64,000 bases of DNA, from the NCBI GenBank assembly GCA_004835665.1, contig RBKR01000025.1:496001-560000 (forward strand). The letters are read 5' to 3'. The position numbers and the translations under genes are program-made. Position 1 is the first letter of the stretch; each line of letters begins with the position of its first letter. This DNA is from Phoma sp. XZ068 (taxonomy: Eukaryota; Ascomycota; Dothideomycetes; Pleosporales; Didymellaceae). Positions 34,001 to 45,381 of the stretch are shown piece by piece. The notes beneath the pieces are model-generated. The model did not search any database and was not told where the DNA came from. It worked only from the letters and a program-made list of their open reading frames with translations.

Positions 34001-36115
34001 CCCACGTGTTCGAGAAGTTTTAGGATGAGCTAGTGGTTTACCAGGTGAATGTCGGCCATTGGGCTGGGTCAGGATGACAACTGGCGGAGACCGATGTCCA
34101 CGGGCCACAGACTGGGATCCACGAGCGGAGAACGCAGGCTGCTGTTGCTCACGCATCGGCTGTGCTCTTGAGGGATAGCGGTTCGTCCTCAGTGATGAGA
34201 AGCTCGAAGGCGATATACTTGGGTTGAGTGGAAATAACGGCGGAACATGGTTTGAAGTGCTCACGGCTTGCCGGCTTGCAGAACCCAAAGGCGATGAGCT
34301 TGATTGAACTTGATCGATATGAGAGGCGTGAGACGCAGAGTCAACACTATACCCGATCGAACTGCGGCGTGAAATGCGCGATCTCGGATCGACGGAAGGT
34401 ATATGGTCCTGGATAACAAGGTCCTGTGTAGGATTCTGTGCAATAGGTGAGGCGACAAGCTGCCGAAGTCCACCTGATTTCCTCAAGGGCCGTGGCTTGG
34501 GATTGGATGTTGGGTCAAACGAAGTGGTACGCTTTCTTTGCTCTTCTTGAGGCGTGGTTTGAGGCTCCGGAGGTGTTAATTTTGGAGACCCAGAGCGTGA
34601 CAAGAATACAGTTTGAGCAGAAATAGCCAGCTGAGTTGGTCGCCAAGCATGAAGCCCTGCATCTAATGAGGCCTTGTAGTGGCCTCCATCTGATTTGCTA
34701 TCTGACCCGTGATCCTGCTCAACAGTTGGTCTTCTGAGCTTCCGTGCTGGACTCAGGCTTAGACTATGGGCTGGAAGCTTTTTCAAAAGAGATTGGTCTC
34801 TTATCGCCATTAGTTGCGGGCTCTGCACTGTAGAAGAGTGACCTGAATGCGCGGTACCGATTTCTGGAGAGGATGCAGGGTCTGGAGGCATACGAGTTGG
34901 CTGATACAACGCTTTTGTTGGTCGCACTGTCCTCTGCTTAAGCCGGACCGATACTGCACATCTTCCCTGCCCAGGAACGATCCCCTTATCCTCAAAGTGT
35001 TGCGGTTCCAAGACAGGACCATCTCGAGCTATCATCGCGGGCCCGAAAGCTAGACTACTGATCCCACTAGTCGTACTGGGAGGCGCTTTAGTCGGTGATG
35101 CTGCGTTCGTGGTGGCCTTGAAGGTTGCTTCGAGCTTCCGGTGGAAACGCAGATACTCCTTGTGCATTCGTCTCTTGCGGTGATGCTTTACAAGCTGGCC
35201 ACTCTCAAGTCCTTTTTGCAGGCTGTTGATACGCTGAAGAAGCTCTTGTACATGCGCCGCACAGTCTTCCAACTCTTTCAGTGTCAAATGCTCGCCTTCA
35301 TCGTCGCTAAATGTTGCGCTTGCGTCAGATTCGTTCGTGTTGTGGTTCCTCAAAGCGTTCATTGCTGCAATATTCGCCGCGATTTGAGGGTGCGGAGTCG
35401 CGGCGAGAGTTGCGATCTTCATTACTCGTGGTTGTGCAGGCTGTATGGGCGAAGGAGCAGGCGCTGGTGTGATAGTCCCTGATTGCTGATTCTCAAGCTT
35501 CTTGATCTTCTCCTCGAGGCTCCGCTCGCGTTTTAAAGCTGTTTGTTGCTGTTTGCGCATTTCGCGAACTTTACAACGTGCTTCGTTGAGATCAGAGTCT
35601 TGCTTCCTGTCGAACTGGTCAGAATGTTCTTTGTGATGTTACAGAGAACTGTACCCTCTAGCTTGCTCATGTGTAAGTTGAAGCACACCGAGTAGTAGCG
35701 CGAGACTGAACTTCAGGCTGTCCAGTCTCCTGCGGAGTAACTCCACTTTCTGCTCCTTCAGTGGCCAGCTTGCCTTTCCCAGTAGACTCAAGCTTCTTTT
35801 GCCGCTTCCATCCACTTTCCATCTCTTCTCGACGATCTCTGAGATCTCTCTAAAAACTACCTCGCACCTCTTCTTGATTAGTATCGCATCATCGACGGCT
35901 CGTCGCGTGAGGGCGGATTTCGTATTCTCTGACTTTAGTGTCTCTCCCACTCGTTCCAACGCGCTGCAAGTCAAACTAACATCTCCAGCAAGGTCCGAAA
36001 TTTCGTTTTCCGCCCGTGTGGCTGAGCTCACGAAGTTGTAGAGGCTCTTAGACAACTCCACACCTGCGCCACCAAGCTGCACGATGCTCGCTGCGAGGCC
36101 GATTACTTCTGCCAT
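31019..36115 (-). CDS. Large disordered protein with STAND-associated N-terminal domain
   Basis: This gene encodes about 1682 aa in two exons, 36115-35655 and 35606-31019. The 48-nt intron 35607-35654 has donor GTACAG, a weak match, and keeps frame. The start is ATG 36115 (MAEVIGLAASIVQLGG); the frame upstream has only a TTG. Residues 1-150 resemble the fungal N-terminal domain found on NLR/STAND and ankyrin proteins (PigL_N or Fungal_N type): a short hydrophobic helix, then helices with SLTCSALERVGE. A basic coiled-coil follows (KRERSLEEKIKKLENQ), then more than 1000 residues rich in Ser, Pro, Arg, Glu and Asp. An Ala/Gly-rich segment AGAIAGMAATAGIAAA followed by YDERDR repeats is shared with the gene at 39179. 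Near the C-terminus is a Cys motif (ARKCADCHNPYEIH). No NACHT or repeat domain is present. Function unknown. Confidence 0.75.
33217..33410. repeat. Duplicated coding block, copy 1
   Basis: This block inside the large disordered gene matches 40336-40553 in the neighbouring gene, in the same orientation. The first 33 bases are identical in the two copies. Further identical runs such as GCTCCCTCTCTTTTGCCTTG follow. Copy 2 carries about 24-27 extra bases. It encodes the Ala/Gly-rich segment and YDERDR-rich tail. Confidence 0.85.
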
Positions 36116-37671
36116 CGAGGGAATCAAACGTGGTGCTCATAATACTGTGACCGAACGGAGGTGCGAGGTGAGAAGATGCACAGTGTGCGGTGTCATTCTT
36201 TAGAGGTGGACTCGCAAGGCTGAGTTCAGCTACTTGGCCCCCACCACCTCGGCGCAGCAAGCTGACAAGCTGTGCAAGAGCGGCAAAAAGGCCGCCATGA
36301 CTGGTCATCTATGATGCCAGCCATAGAAACTTGGATTTCATCTTAAGACACACGGGAGAGAAACCATGAAGCGCCAGATGAGCACCAGTGGATACTTATG
36401 TAGTATGAAAGTCAGTCTCACATCGTTCACGACAATTGCCGCGCCTAACACGGGTACCAGATACGATCATATGGACGTGAACCGAGGAATATAAGTTCCC
36501 GTCGACGAAATGAGCAGTATCGGACGATACTGCTCACCTTGGAGCCTACCGTAAGGCGCACCCAAATGATGGCATAACATTCCCGGCCAGCAATGGACCA
36601 CTACGTTGTATTATAAGACATGAAGTGATCATAACATAGAATGAATATATTTCTGAAGCTAGTGCACTTGGCCTAATACTCTATCCTGGCTTCATTTTGC
36701 AAAAGTACTCTATTATAACTCTTCACGCAGGTAGAAGATATTCTCTACTAATGATATGGTGCCTACTTCTAGTCTTTAGCTCACAAGAGCTTTGTATAGT
36801 ACTATTAGCCTATTACTAAACATAAGTATAGTACTGAATAGCTAACATACTATTCAACTTCTACCCACTACCATACCTACCGCATTGAAGCATAGCAATC
36901 GACAACCCATTTCCATGGTCGACCCTCACACGACAATTAACATCACTACACCAATCGAATCCCGAGAATGACCTCGAATACCCTCCATCCACACCCTGAC
37001 CTCCTCTTATACTACCCCGGCCACCTACAGATAAAGACCTCAATACAACACCTCCCCTAATCCTCCTTCCTTATCCGCCTATCCTCCACCAAAGCATAAC
37101 ACACAGCGCCACACTCCAACACCGCACTGTCAGCCAATAACCCACCACCCCGCTGCCCTATATCATCCGCCACATACCCTAAGTATACAAAACCTCCTGC
37201 CCATCCGCATACTAGCGAAAATCCTTGAATTGCTGTCAAAACCGGCCCGGGGTTCGAACGTTTTGCTGTCGCTGCCGTGTCCGGTAGTTACACAGTATAG
37301 ATACACATCTGGGCACTAACATAGACACACAGCCGCGTCCGGAGCCAACAAATGTAGTAAGCTATAACAAGGTTACGTGGGTATGTGGATTAGCAAGAGT
37401 AGAGAAGTATGCCGAAGTCTAGTGTAGAATCGGAAGTTGGAAGGTGTCCTAGCTCTCAGCCACCGTCGCCGCCGCGGTCAAGAATTCATAGTGTTGCTGA
37501 TGGCTTAGTAGCTGTATTTAGGCCCTGTTGGCTTTGGAGGTGCCGCGGTTTTAGAGTGGGGTGGGGAATGTTGAGTGGGCGAGGCTTGGGGTGGGTTAGC
37601 ACTGATATCTAGAGGAATAGGGGGTTGAGAGTTTTGGGTCTTTGAGCGGAGTTCATGGCTAATGATGGAGA
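36116..37671. other. Gene-poor region, partly TA-rich
   Basis: No supported gene. A perfect inverted repeat with 12-bp arms lies at 36511-36536. The stretch 36600-36860 is rich in TA steps, as in DNA altered by repeat-induced point mutation. The stretch 36860-37240 is C-rich on the plus strand, with two 60-codon minus-strand ORFs of no known family (36861-37043 and 37057-37239). Confidence 0.5.
36511..36536. repeat. Perfect inverted repeat, 12-bp arms, 2-nt centre
   Basis: TGAGCAGTATCG at 36511-36522 is followed by GA and then the exact reverse complement at 36525-36536. On a single strand it would form a tight hairpin; in duplex DNA it is a near-perfect 26-bp dyad that could be a dimer binding site. 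It lies about 400 bp upstream of the large disordered gene. Confidence 0.85.
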
Positions 37672-37790
37672 TTAGTCGATAGACAGGACAGCAATTGTGG
37701 TGAGGTCGTCATCATTTGTGAGGGCGCTGTTCATAAGGTCCACGACAGTGAGTCCTTCAGCGTACCAGCCCTTGTCAGTCACATCCAAGC
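37672..37790 (-). pseudogene. Short coding-like remnant with a stop codon
   Basis: On the minus strand a 38-codon stretch reads as good protein, with GWYAEGLTVVDLMNSAL and TNDDDLTTIAVLSID followed by TAA at 37672-37674. Upstream the frame loses protein character within a few codons and no ATG is near. It could be the last exon of a lost gene or of one I cannot trace. The family is not recognised. Confidence 0.3.
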
Positions 37791-39178
37791 GTAGCGAGTG
37801 CAGTCAGCGAAGCAAACGCCGCTAGCATACTGCCCTTCGCGGACTATCGCAGCGAGCATACAACGCCTTTCAAGCAGAAAGACTGATTAGAGCAAAGCAG
37901 TGAGCAACAAACCACAGTTCAGCACCACAGCACCCAACACTTCAAACACATACCTAACCATCCACTTTGATCATCAACCATCATGCGCGTAAGAAGTCAA
38001 AGTACTCTCAATGACGTCAATCCCCCTCAACGCTCCACGCTCCACCACACCAAGACGTACGACTAAACTAACCAATGACCTGAGGGCACTACCTGCAAAC
38101 CTTCTGCAGCACCGTTAACTGCACTACGTGTAACCGACAAACTCTACGATGTGAGGGAGATCGTCGGGCGTCACACGTGGTGGCTTACTTTAATTTCAAC
38201 TTTAACTTTGGCTGTGGAGAAGGTTAGTTAGTTAGTAGACGGGCGGGCGAGGCGATACCCGAGCGCTAACTAGGGACGGGTGGCTTTTGTTGCCGACGAT
38301 AGTTGAGAGGACGGCCCGCGGTTTACATCTATATGCATATATTGCGGCTGATGTGAGTGTTTCTACGAGTCTATTGGAGGGAAGGATGGGATTGCTGATC
38401 TGGTCTGGTCTGGCGTGCGGAACGTGATATTTCTCGAATACTTAGTCCTCGATTTCGTCGTGGTTTGGCAGACGAGTGGATTACCGTTAAGCTGCCTCCA
38501 GTAGAGCACGGTGAAATTAGATGTCGAATGTGTGTGAACGAAGGCAAGATCTGAGACGTTTACGTCGAGTGCGACAATATTTCATTCGTCTTCAGGTATC
38601 CCTCCATCATCTCGATATCGATATCGATATCGATCTCTTCTCAATCCCGCTCATATAATACATACACACCCCCACACAACCAAACACCACAAATGCAACT
38701 CCCCAAATGCATCCATCCATTCATCCATTCATGCACGCATGCTAATTATACCTCTCACACACACACAACCCATGCAGACTCCCCTTCTTTCTAACGCCAA
38801 GTAATAGCTTACAGCCAATCTAACACTTTTCTAATCGTGCTCTTCATATCCTTCCTCCGTCTACCGTGCGTCTCGTCCGAGATACGGCGGTGCTGGTGCG
38901 AATGTAGTCGGTGTGGTTCAGGCGGTTCGTCGTGTGCGCCATCGTACCTTGCGGTGCAGTGTCGGAAGCGGGCGTACAATTCCTCCTTTGGCGGATTCCG
39001 ATGGCGTCGACGCGAGGCGTGAGAATCGCTGCATTGAACGGGGTTGTTTGCTGGGCTGCGATGTTGACTGTTTTCATGCTTGTTCTTGCTGTCTTTCTTC
39101 TCCCTGCGGCCACGGAATGAGCAATATATTCAGCCAGCGGAGGGAAAGGTGCTAGCGATGCGAGGGCACATCGTCTAA
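37791..39178. other. Gene-free region with simple repeats
   Basis: About 1.4 kb with no supported gene. It contains a CRE octamer TGACGTCA at 38012-38019, an ATCGAT-type microsatellite at 38612-38635, and an ATCC/ATTC-type simple repeat near 38705-38735. Minus-strand ORFs near 38844-39182 overlap plus-strand ones and have no motif. Confidence 0.5.
38612..38635. repeat. GATATC microsatellite
   Basis: About four units of the 6-bp palindrome GATATC (read as TCGATA/TCGATC) in tandem in non-coding DNA. It is a simple repeat and no role is apparent. Confidence 0.7.
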
Positions 39179-42091
39179 TCACCTCGCAGGCTCCAGCATC
39201 TTCGGGCGATCGCGGCCCCGGTCCCTCTCGCTGCGCAGGTCCTCGTAGTCGCTCTCATCGTCGCGACGTCTGCGGCGGCCATCGCGATCGTACTCGCGGT
39301 CATAGTCGCGGTCGTAATCGCGGTCGCGCTCGTCATCGTCGTCCCTGCGACTCCGGTGGCGGCTCCTGTCGCGGTCTCGTCGCTCGCGCTCGTACTCTTC
39401 CTCTGCTGACATGTCAGTCCGGACGCGTCTGGATCATGGCTTGTAGGACGCACCTCGCTCTTCACGGATCTGCTTGGTCTTGTCCGCGAGTTTCTGAATC
39501 TCTTCCTTTGTCAACACCCTCAAAACGATGACGCAATCCATACGCTCCTCAAAACGCTCCTTGGCGCGCTCAAGAGCTTCCGGGTTGACCAGCTTGCGGT
39601 CGATGCGGGTCCAGCGGGCGCCGACAGGAATGTCTTTGCCCTTGAGGGAGTCCTTGTGCGGCGCAACGCCCTCGCGGATGGGCTCGGGGTCCTCAGGGAA
39701 CTTCTCCGTGGGCTTGCGAAGGATGCCCTTCAGGGGCGGGGACTGATCCTTGCGGGGCACAACAATCTGCACACTCTTTCCAGGGGCGTCAGGGTTGAGC
39801 TTATCGATGGACTCTGGCTCTTCGACCAGATCGCGGTCGTTGTAGCGAGAGAGTGCTTGGGAGGATGGGGAACGTTCACGGCGCTCGTCCCGGCCTCGTG
39901 ACCTGGATCGCGAGCGCTCACGGTCTGCTCGGTCGCGGCGGCGGCGTCGGTCACGTCCACCGTCCGAGTCGCTGTCTTGACGATCTGCCGCAGCACGGCG
40001 GCTCTGTTCTGCCTCTTTCTCCGCTTGTGCAATACGGCGACGGTACTCTTCATCGGGGTCAATCGCTGCAGCAGGCTCTTTCCGACTACGGTCTACATCG
40101 CGCTCAGCGTAGTGACGACCATCACTGCCCTCCGGTGACGTCTTTCGAGGAGGCTTTGGGGGCGGATTCTCCTCATGTGGATACGGTCGATCACGTGAAA
40201 GCGGTCGCTCTGCTTCTGGAGCCATTGCATATGCTGGGACGGAAGCGGCAACTGGAGGAGCAAATGGAGCTTGAGACGGCGGTGGTGGCGGAGGTAGAGC
40301 TTCACGGCGTTCAGGCTCACGGCGCTCTTCGGGCAATCTGCGTCGTTCGCGCTCGTCGTATCGGTCATCACGCCTGTCTCGCTCGTCGTACTCCCTCCGT
40401 CTCTGCCTCTCACGCTCTTCAGACGACTCCCGCTCTTCTCGCTCCCTCTCTTTTGCCTTGCCTGCTGCCGCAGCAATGCCGGCGGTGGCTGCCATGCCAG
40501 CAATAGCACCAGCGGCCACAGGGACTGCTCTGCTGTCACGATTGTTCTCTTGCCGGCTGTTGTCACGCTTGTGTTCGGTGCGAGGACGCTCGGCACGAGG
40601 TGGGTCGTACGGATCATAGGATGTCACTGGCCGTTCTGAGCGGCGAGGGTCCGGCATGCGGGCCTCAGCACCGCGGTCGGAGTGATAGCCAGACGGTGCA
40701 TGCTCCACAGGTGGTGCTCGCGGTGGGTCATAAGGCGGGTGGATAGGCTGTCTGTCGAGCGCATACGGATCCTGAGCGAGACTGGGGTTGCCTGTCGCAA
40801 TTCCAAAGCCACGGGTAGCCACCTCACGGTCTTCAAACCCACGGTCTACGGTGCTGTGGTGCTTGCTTCCAGCCTCCCTGGGCCGTCCATAGTCGTCGTA
40901 GGTCTCGGCTCGACGGGCATCCCGATGCGGCTCCTGGTGCACGGCTGGTGCATGTCGAGTCGAGGACGAGCGGTGTGGTGCAGTGTCGGAGGCGTAGGGG
41001 TCCTGGTACCTGGGAGCATCGCGTCGTTCGATCGAGTTCGACCTGGCTGGCCGCGGGATGCCGTTGTTGATCTTATCAAAGCCGCGTGTAGAGGGTGGAG
41101 GGCCGAGCTCCCGCGTCGAGGTGCGTAGTGGACGGTCGACAATCATGCTGCTCGGACGAGAGCCTCGCTCCATGCTGCCGGCACGAGGGCGGCGCCAGGC
41201 GGGCTCGGTGTCGCGGTACATGCTGGCAGGGTCGGTGTACGAGTAGCCGTTGTCGCCCAGGTCGGCGTGGCGGGCTGTCGACTTGCTGGTGGGGTGGTAG
41301 CTGCTGCGGCCGCTTGTGACACCGCCATAGCCGCTGTCCCGGTGGCGGGGCGACTCGATCGTGTCTGTCTCGGCGACGAGCTTGGCTGTGTGGCTGCTGT
41401 CGACGCTGTAGATCTTCTTGTGGCTCGAGGTGCCGTCCGGCCGCGCGGAGCCGTGGGTGATGTACGTGTCAGCGTGGCCGTGGCCGTGGCCGTGCGACGA
41501 GCGAGACTGGGTGAGCGGGCTCGAGGGGCGGTGGTCCTGCGAGTAGGGCGTGCGGAGGGGCAGCGACGTCAGCGAGGCCACGTTCGGCCGGCTCATGCGG
41601 TCCTCGGTGTTGCGGCGGGGGCGTGTCTGGCCATAGCCCGCGTCGTACTTGAGGGCGCCGGTGCGGGAGGTCGAGGCGCTGGAGGGTGCATAGCTGCCGT
41701 AGGACGAGTTGGAGTGGTGGTGCGAGGCACTCGACAGGCGGTCGACGCTCGAGCGCGGCGAGCTGGGGCGGTAGGCCGAGTAGTCGTAGGAGCCGTAGGG
41801 GTCCGCAAAGGTGCCCGTCGACGAGCGGGCCGGGTTGTACAGGCGGCGCGGCGACGGGGCGCGGTAGTGACGCGAGTCCATGCCGCCGGACAGAGTGACG
41901 CTCTTGAGCTGCAGCGGCGCCGTCTGCGCTGCGGGCGTGGTGCTCAGCGAGCTGCGGCGCGGAGGCAGCGTCGGGGCGCCGGTGCCGGTATAAGTGTTGC
42001 GTCGCGTGCCCGCCGACTTGGTCGACTGCGAGTGGAGCGACGGCTTGGTCGCCTGCGGGAGCGACGAGGGGAGGAGGACGCTGCCCAACAT
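39179..42091 (-). CDS. Large low-complexity protein with conserved C-terminal domain
   Basis: This gene encodes 954 aa in two exons, 42091-39454 and 39405-39179. The 48-nt intron 39406-39453 (donor GTGCGT, branch ACTGAC) joins KQIREER to AEEEYERER. ATG 42091 is the first ATG of the conserved frame; frame upstream is open but lacks a good start. The N-terminus is Ser/Tyr/Pro/Arg-rich with SPRRLYNPARSSTG. An Ala/Gly-rich segment AGAIAGMAATAGIAAA and charged YDERDR repeats follow. The best-conserved part is near the C-terminus: GARWTRIDRKLVNPEALE, then FEERMDCVIVLRVLTKEEIQ, which I believe corresponds to a fungal DUF8035-type domain. Exon 2 is almost entirely Arg/Asp/Glu with repeated YDRD. It may be a cell-cortex or RNA-associated scaffold; this is not established. 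Confidence 0.8.
40336..40553. repeat. Duplicated coding block, copy 2
   Basis: The counterpart of 33217-33410. Positions 40336-40368 are identical to 33217-33249. Compared with copy 1 it carries extra bases in the middle that encode an added Glu/Arg/Ser run. Both copies are in frame and both encode AGAIAGMAATAGIAAA. Confidence 0.85.
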
Positions 42092-42110
42092 GACCGTCAG
42101 CCGGTGAGCG

Positions 42111-42163
42111 ATGCAGCAATGCAGCAATGCAGCAATCCAAGCAAGAAGAAGCAAGAAGAAGCA
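42111..42163. repeat. ATGCAGCA and GCAAGAAGAA tandem repeats
   Basis: Three exact copies of ATGCAGCA (42111-42134) are followed by two copies of GCAAGAAGAA (42141-42160). They lie 20-70 bp upstream of the start of the low-complexity gene, so they are probably in its leader. Confidence 0.75.
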
Positions 42164-43407
42164 ATACAGGAATAGAAAAAAGTCCTCGTTATGCAGTGCA
42201 CCACAACAAGCAGGCGGCCGCAGACGAGACAAAAGCAGAAACAGAGCCAGACACCTCGCGGTGCCGGCAGGCGACGTACATGCTGCCGGTATATGGACGG
42301 CGTCGACACAGGGCAGCCCGATGAGCGCAGGATTGCCAGGATCCGGCCCAACTGCCTTGCTCGCACAGAGCCTGGAGGGGCACGCTCGACGCGGCTCCGT
42401 ATCGCCAGGAGGTAGCAGCCGCAAGCAGGGACAGCCTGGGGAGCCGCTGGGCCACGGCGCACGCGAGGGCTCAGGAGCTGCCAAAGGCGCCAGAGCACCC
42501 AAATGAGGCGGGGCACGCTGGGGCGGGAGCTGCTGCGCTTGGACGGCCGCAGAACAGGTTCTCGGTGAGTTGGGACGAGGCGTAGTGTGATAGGAGAGAA
42601 ATGCAGAGCGAGCTCAGGCGGACGAGGGATATCGCCAGCCCGCTGCGGGTACTACTGTATGCTAAGCGTGCGCCTCTAAGCGGCCTGCATGGCCTGAAGA
42701 GCGTGCGCAGCCTGCACTTGCAACGGGCGACGAGCATGACACCTGCGATCAGCACAATGACATCGGCCGGGGCCCGTGCACACAGTATGCAGCTGAACCC
42801 TGAGCACGCGCGCCACCGTCAGCGAGAGCCGAGCGAGCTGCAGCCCGGAGCATTCGCCCGCGACCGACTGCATTGAGACGCCGCCGTCAGAACATCAAAA
42901 AAATTGCTATACAAGTCGCCTGGTCGACCCTGCTTCGTTGACTTGACTCGAGTCCACAACGTCGCCCCATCGTACCAAACTCGCCCTCTTCTGTACGCTG
43001 CCCAAGGGGCAATTGGGCAGGGTTCATCCTCGCGAGCCCAACTCCAGCACCATCACCACCTCCTCGGGCCGCACAGCGCACATACACCGGACGCTCGTGA
43101 GGCCGTCTTCCCTGCGCTGCATCGTCCTGAAACACGACCGATCTGCCTGCTCTCAAACGTGGCATTTTGCTGGAGGTGGGAGATTTGTGGGCAGCATCGT
43201 AAATTCACATAATCACCTGCACGCTGAGTGGGCACCGCACTGTGTGTCTGTTGATCAGAGAGCCTGCACGGGAGAAGGAGTGGGGGCTTCTGGAAGCACA
43301 AAAGTGGATGACGTCGTGTTTTCGAGTGGCCTGAGCAGACGTCGCTGAGCAAGGTGATGCTGGCTGGCTCAAAGAGGGATACCGCTGCTAGTGAGGCTGT
43401 ACCGAGC

Positions 43408-43449
43408 TGCTCTTGCCTTCTTCAAGACTGCTCTTTCCTTCTTCAAGAC
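43408..43449. repeat. Tandem duplication of a 21-bp unit
   Basis: Two adjacent 21-bp units (43408-43428 and 43429-43449) ending CTTCTTCAAGAC differ at one base. A second tandem, GACTGCTTGCA twice, lies nearby at 43527-43548. Both are in non-coding DNA downstream of the sugar transporter. Confidence 0.75.
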
Positions 43450-43671
43450 TGCTGCGCCGTCGATAGTCGCTCTCGATCTTCACTTTCTTTTCCATCATCT
43501 CTACACATCGTGAGGCGACCTCGTAAGACTGCTTGCAGACTGCTTGCAGCTTGCAGGATGCATGACAAAATCACTGGTAGTGCACACCCTCAGAACCAAA
43601 CGTGAACTTTGATCGAAGATTGATTTCAGCTATGCTACTTCCTTTCCCGCCCTTTCCGCCCGTCAACCCGC

Positions 43672-45381
43672 CTAAGCAGTCTCGACATGCTCCACGCTCC
43701 TGTTCTTCTTCGGTGCGCCCCCGTCAATATCCTCAGCCTCATCAGCGTAGTGCGTGTTCTTAATCTTCTTCGCACGTGATGTCGCAGGGAAGGTATCCTT
43801 GATGCAACCAGAAATGATGTGGTCCTCGAACAGGAGGTGAATAGACTCGAGCGGCACGCCCTTGGTCTCGGGCACACAGAAGATGGTGTAGACTCCCATG
43901 ATGATGCAGCAAGATCCGAACAGCAGGAACGTGCCATAAGTGATGTCGTGCAGCATAATGGGTGTGATTTTCGCAATCACAAAGTTGAACAGCCACTGGG
44001 TCATAAGCGCGGCTGCCATGATGAGGGAGCGGACATGGTTGGGCGCGCACTCGGACGAGAGGACAAAGGGGATGGGACCCCAGCCGAACGAGTAGAAAAC
44101 GACAAAGAGGTACACGCAAATGATGGCGAAGATGGCGTTGCCGTCCAAAACGCCCGTGGGTGGGTGCACAGCTTGGTTGACGCCAATGTAGAACATGGCA
44201 AACGCTTGCCCTGCAGAGCCGATCAGGAGGGACCACTGGAGCTTGTCAGTACTTGTTTAACATTATATTCAGATTCGTGACATACCTTGCGGCCGAGCTG
44301 CTCAGTAAAGGCCATCAGACCAATCGCAGTGACGACGATTTTGACAATGCCGTATACGCCGGTGGCGAAAAGTCCAGCAGAGCCACCAGTAAGACCAATC
44401 TGCTTGAAGATTTGCGGTGCATAGTAATTGATTGAGTTAGTTCCGGTCCACTGCTGGAAGAACATGAGGATGACAGCAAAGGAAGAGCGGTAAAACATCC
44501 TCTTGTTGGAGCAAGCTGACTTGATCTGGGCAACCATGGGCATCTTCTCGTGGCCGTTGAAGTCTGCGATAATGTCGTCGAGCTCCTGAATAACCTCTGG
44601 GTCTTCAGTGGATTTGCCACGAACGTGGGCAAGTGCCTTGGCTGCTTCGGTAATGCGGTTCTTCTCCACGAGCCAACGGGGGCTTTCGTTCATGAAAACG
44701 ATTCCAGCAAGGAGGATGGCACCGGGGAGCATCTGCAGAGCAAAAGGAACGCGCCATTTGGCCGAGTTGTATCGGCTGGTGATGTCGAGGTTGATGCCGT
44801 AGTTGACGAAGAATGACAGACAGATACCCGTGACGTTGAAGAGCTGCATGCATCCGACGCAACGTCCTCGAATTTCCTTGGGTGCATTTTCAGAGATGTA
44901 TGTTGGCACAACCGCTGAGATGAGACCAACGCCAAAGCCACCGATGACACGTCCAACGTAGAGCTGAGCCAAGCTGGTTGTTCCCAATGCACAGAGTGTC
45001 TGAATCAACGAGCCGATGATGAAGATGATGTCCGCGATGATGAGAGCCCATTTGCGGCCAAAGGTGTCGCTGACGTAGAACGATGCGAGAGCGCCGAAGA
45101 AGCAGCCGGCCTGCAAAACGGAGACGATGTTGCCTTGCAGGTTTGCGAAGTTGCCGCTCTTAGGGTCGAGACCGAAGGACTCCTGGAAAGCGTCCATTGT
45201 GAGAACACCACCAATCAGTCCGGTGTCCCAACCGAACAGCTACGGGAAGGTCAGCGGAGCACAGCACCACTGGTGTGGATGCACTCACCATTCCACCAAA
45301 GGAAGCCACTACGGTGAGGATGTAGGCACGACGATACGTCTTGATGTCGCGCCATACTGTGGGAAGGTCGAGCTTCGCCAT
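43672..45381 (-). CDS. MFS sugar transporter
   Basis: A plasma-membrane transporter of the sugar-porter group of the major facilitator superfamily, 536 aa. Exons 45381-45289, 45239-44286 and 44235-43672 have introns of 49 and 50 nt (donors GTGAGT and GTATGT), both phase 0. The first junction restores GGMLFGWDTGLIGG in helix 1. Sugar-porter signatures include DTFGRKWAL after helix 2, VGRVIGGFGVGLISAVVPTY, NESPRWLVEKNR, FFQQWTGTNSINYYAPQIF and VPETKGVPLESI. About 12 helices are expected. The substrate is probably a monosaccharide or quinate-like compound and is not fixed by sequence. The start has a CTATGGCG context and a TATAAAT box lies about 145 bp upstream. Confidence 0.93.

Larger units (their letters stand above)
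42092..43671. other. Intergenic region between disordered-protein and transporter genes
   Basis: About 1.6 kb. The part next to 42092 is GC-rich with many overlapping ORFs on both strands and is probably the leader and promoter of the low-complexity gene. Tandem repeats lie at 42111-42163, 43408-43449 and 43527-43548. No convincing gene is seen; ORFs at 42601-42876 and 42904-43212 lack motifs. Confidence 0.5.

Noticed and set aside
36861..37239. Two 60-codon minus-strand ORFs
   Set aside because: Gly-rich, interrupted and without recognisable motif; they sit in a C-skewed stretch that gives long open frames by composition.
37236..37275. tRNA-like GGTTCGAAC sequence
   Set aside because: The flanking bases do not form a T-arm stem, and no matching anticodon, D-arm or acceptor stem is present.
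41267..42175. 302-codon plus-strand ORF
   Set aside because: It is antisense to the low-complexity protein gene and is an Ala/Arg/Gly/Val product of GC-rich codons.
42189..42516. Upstream extension of the low-complexity protein beyond ATG 42091
   Set aside because: The extra open frame starts at a non-ATG codon and reads as Cys/Leu/Arg-rich sequence unlike the rest of the protein.
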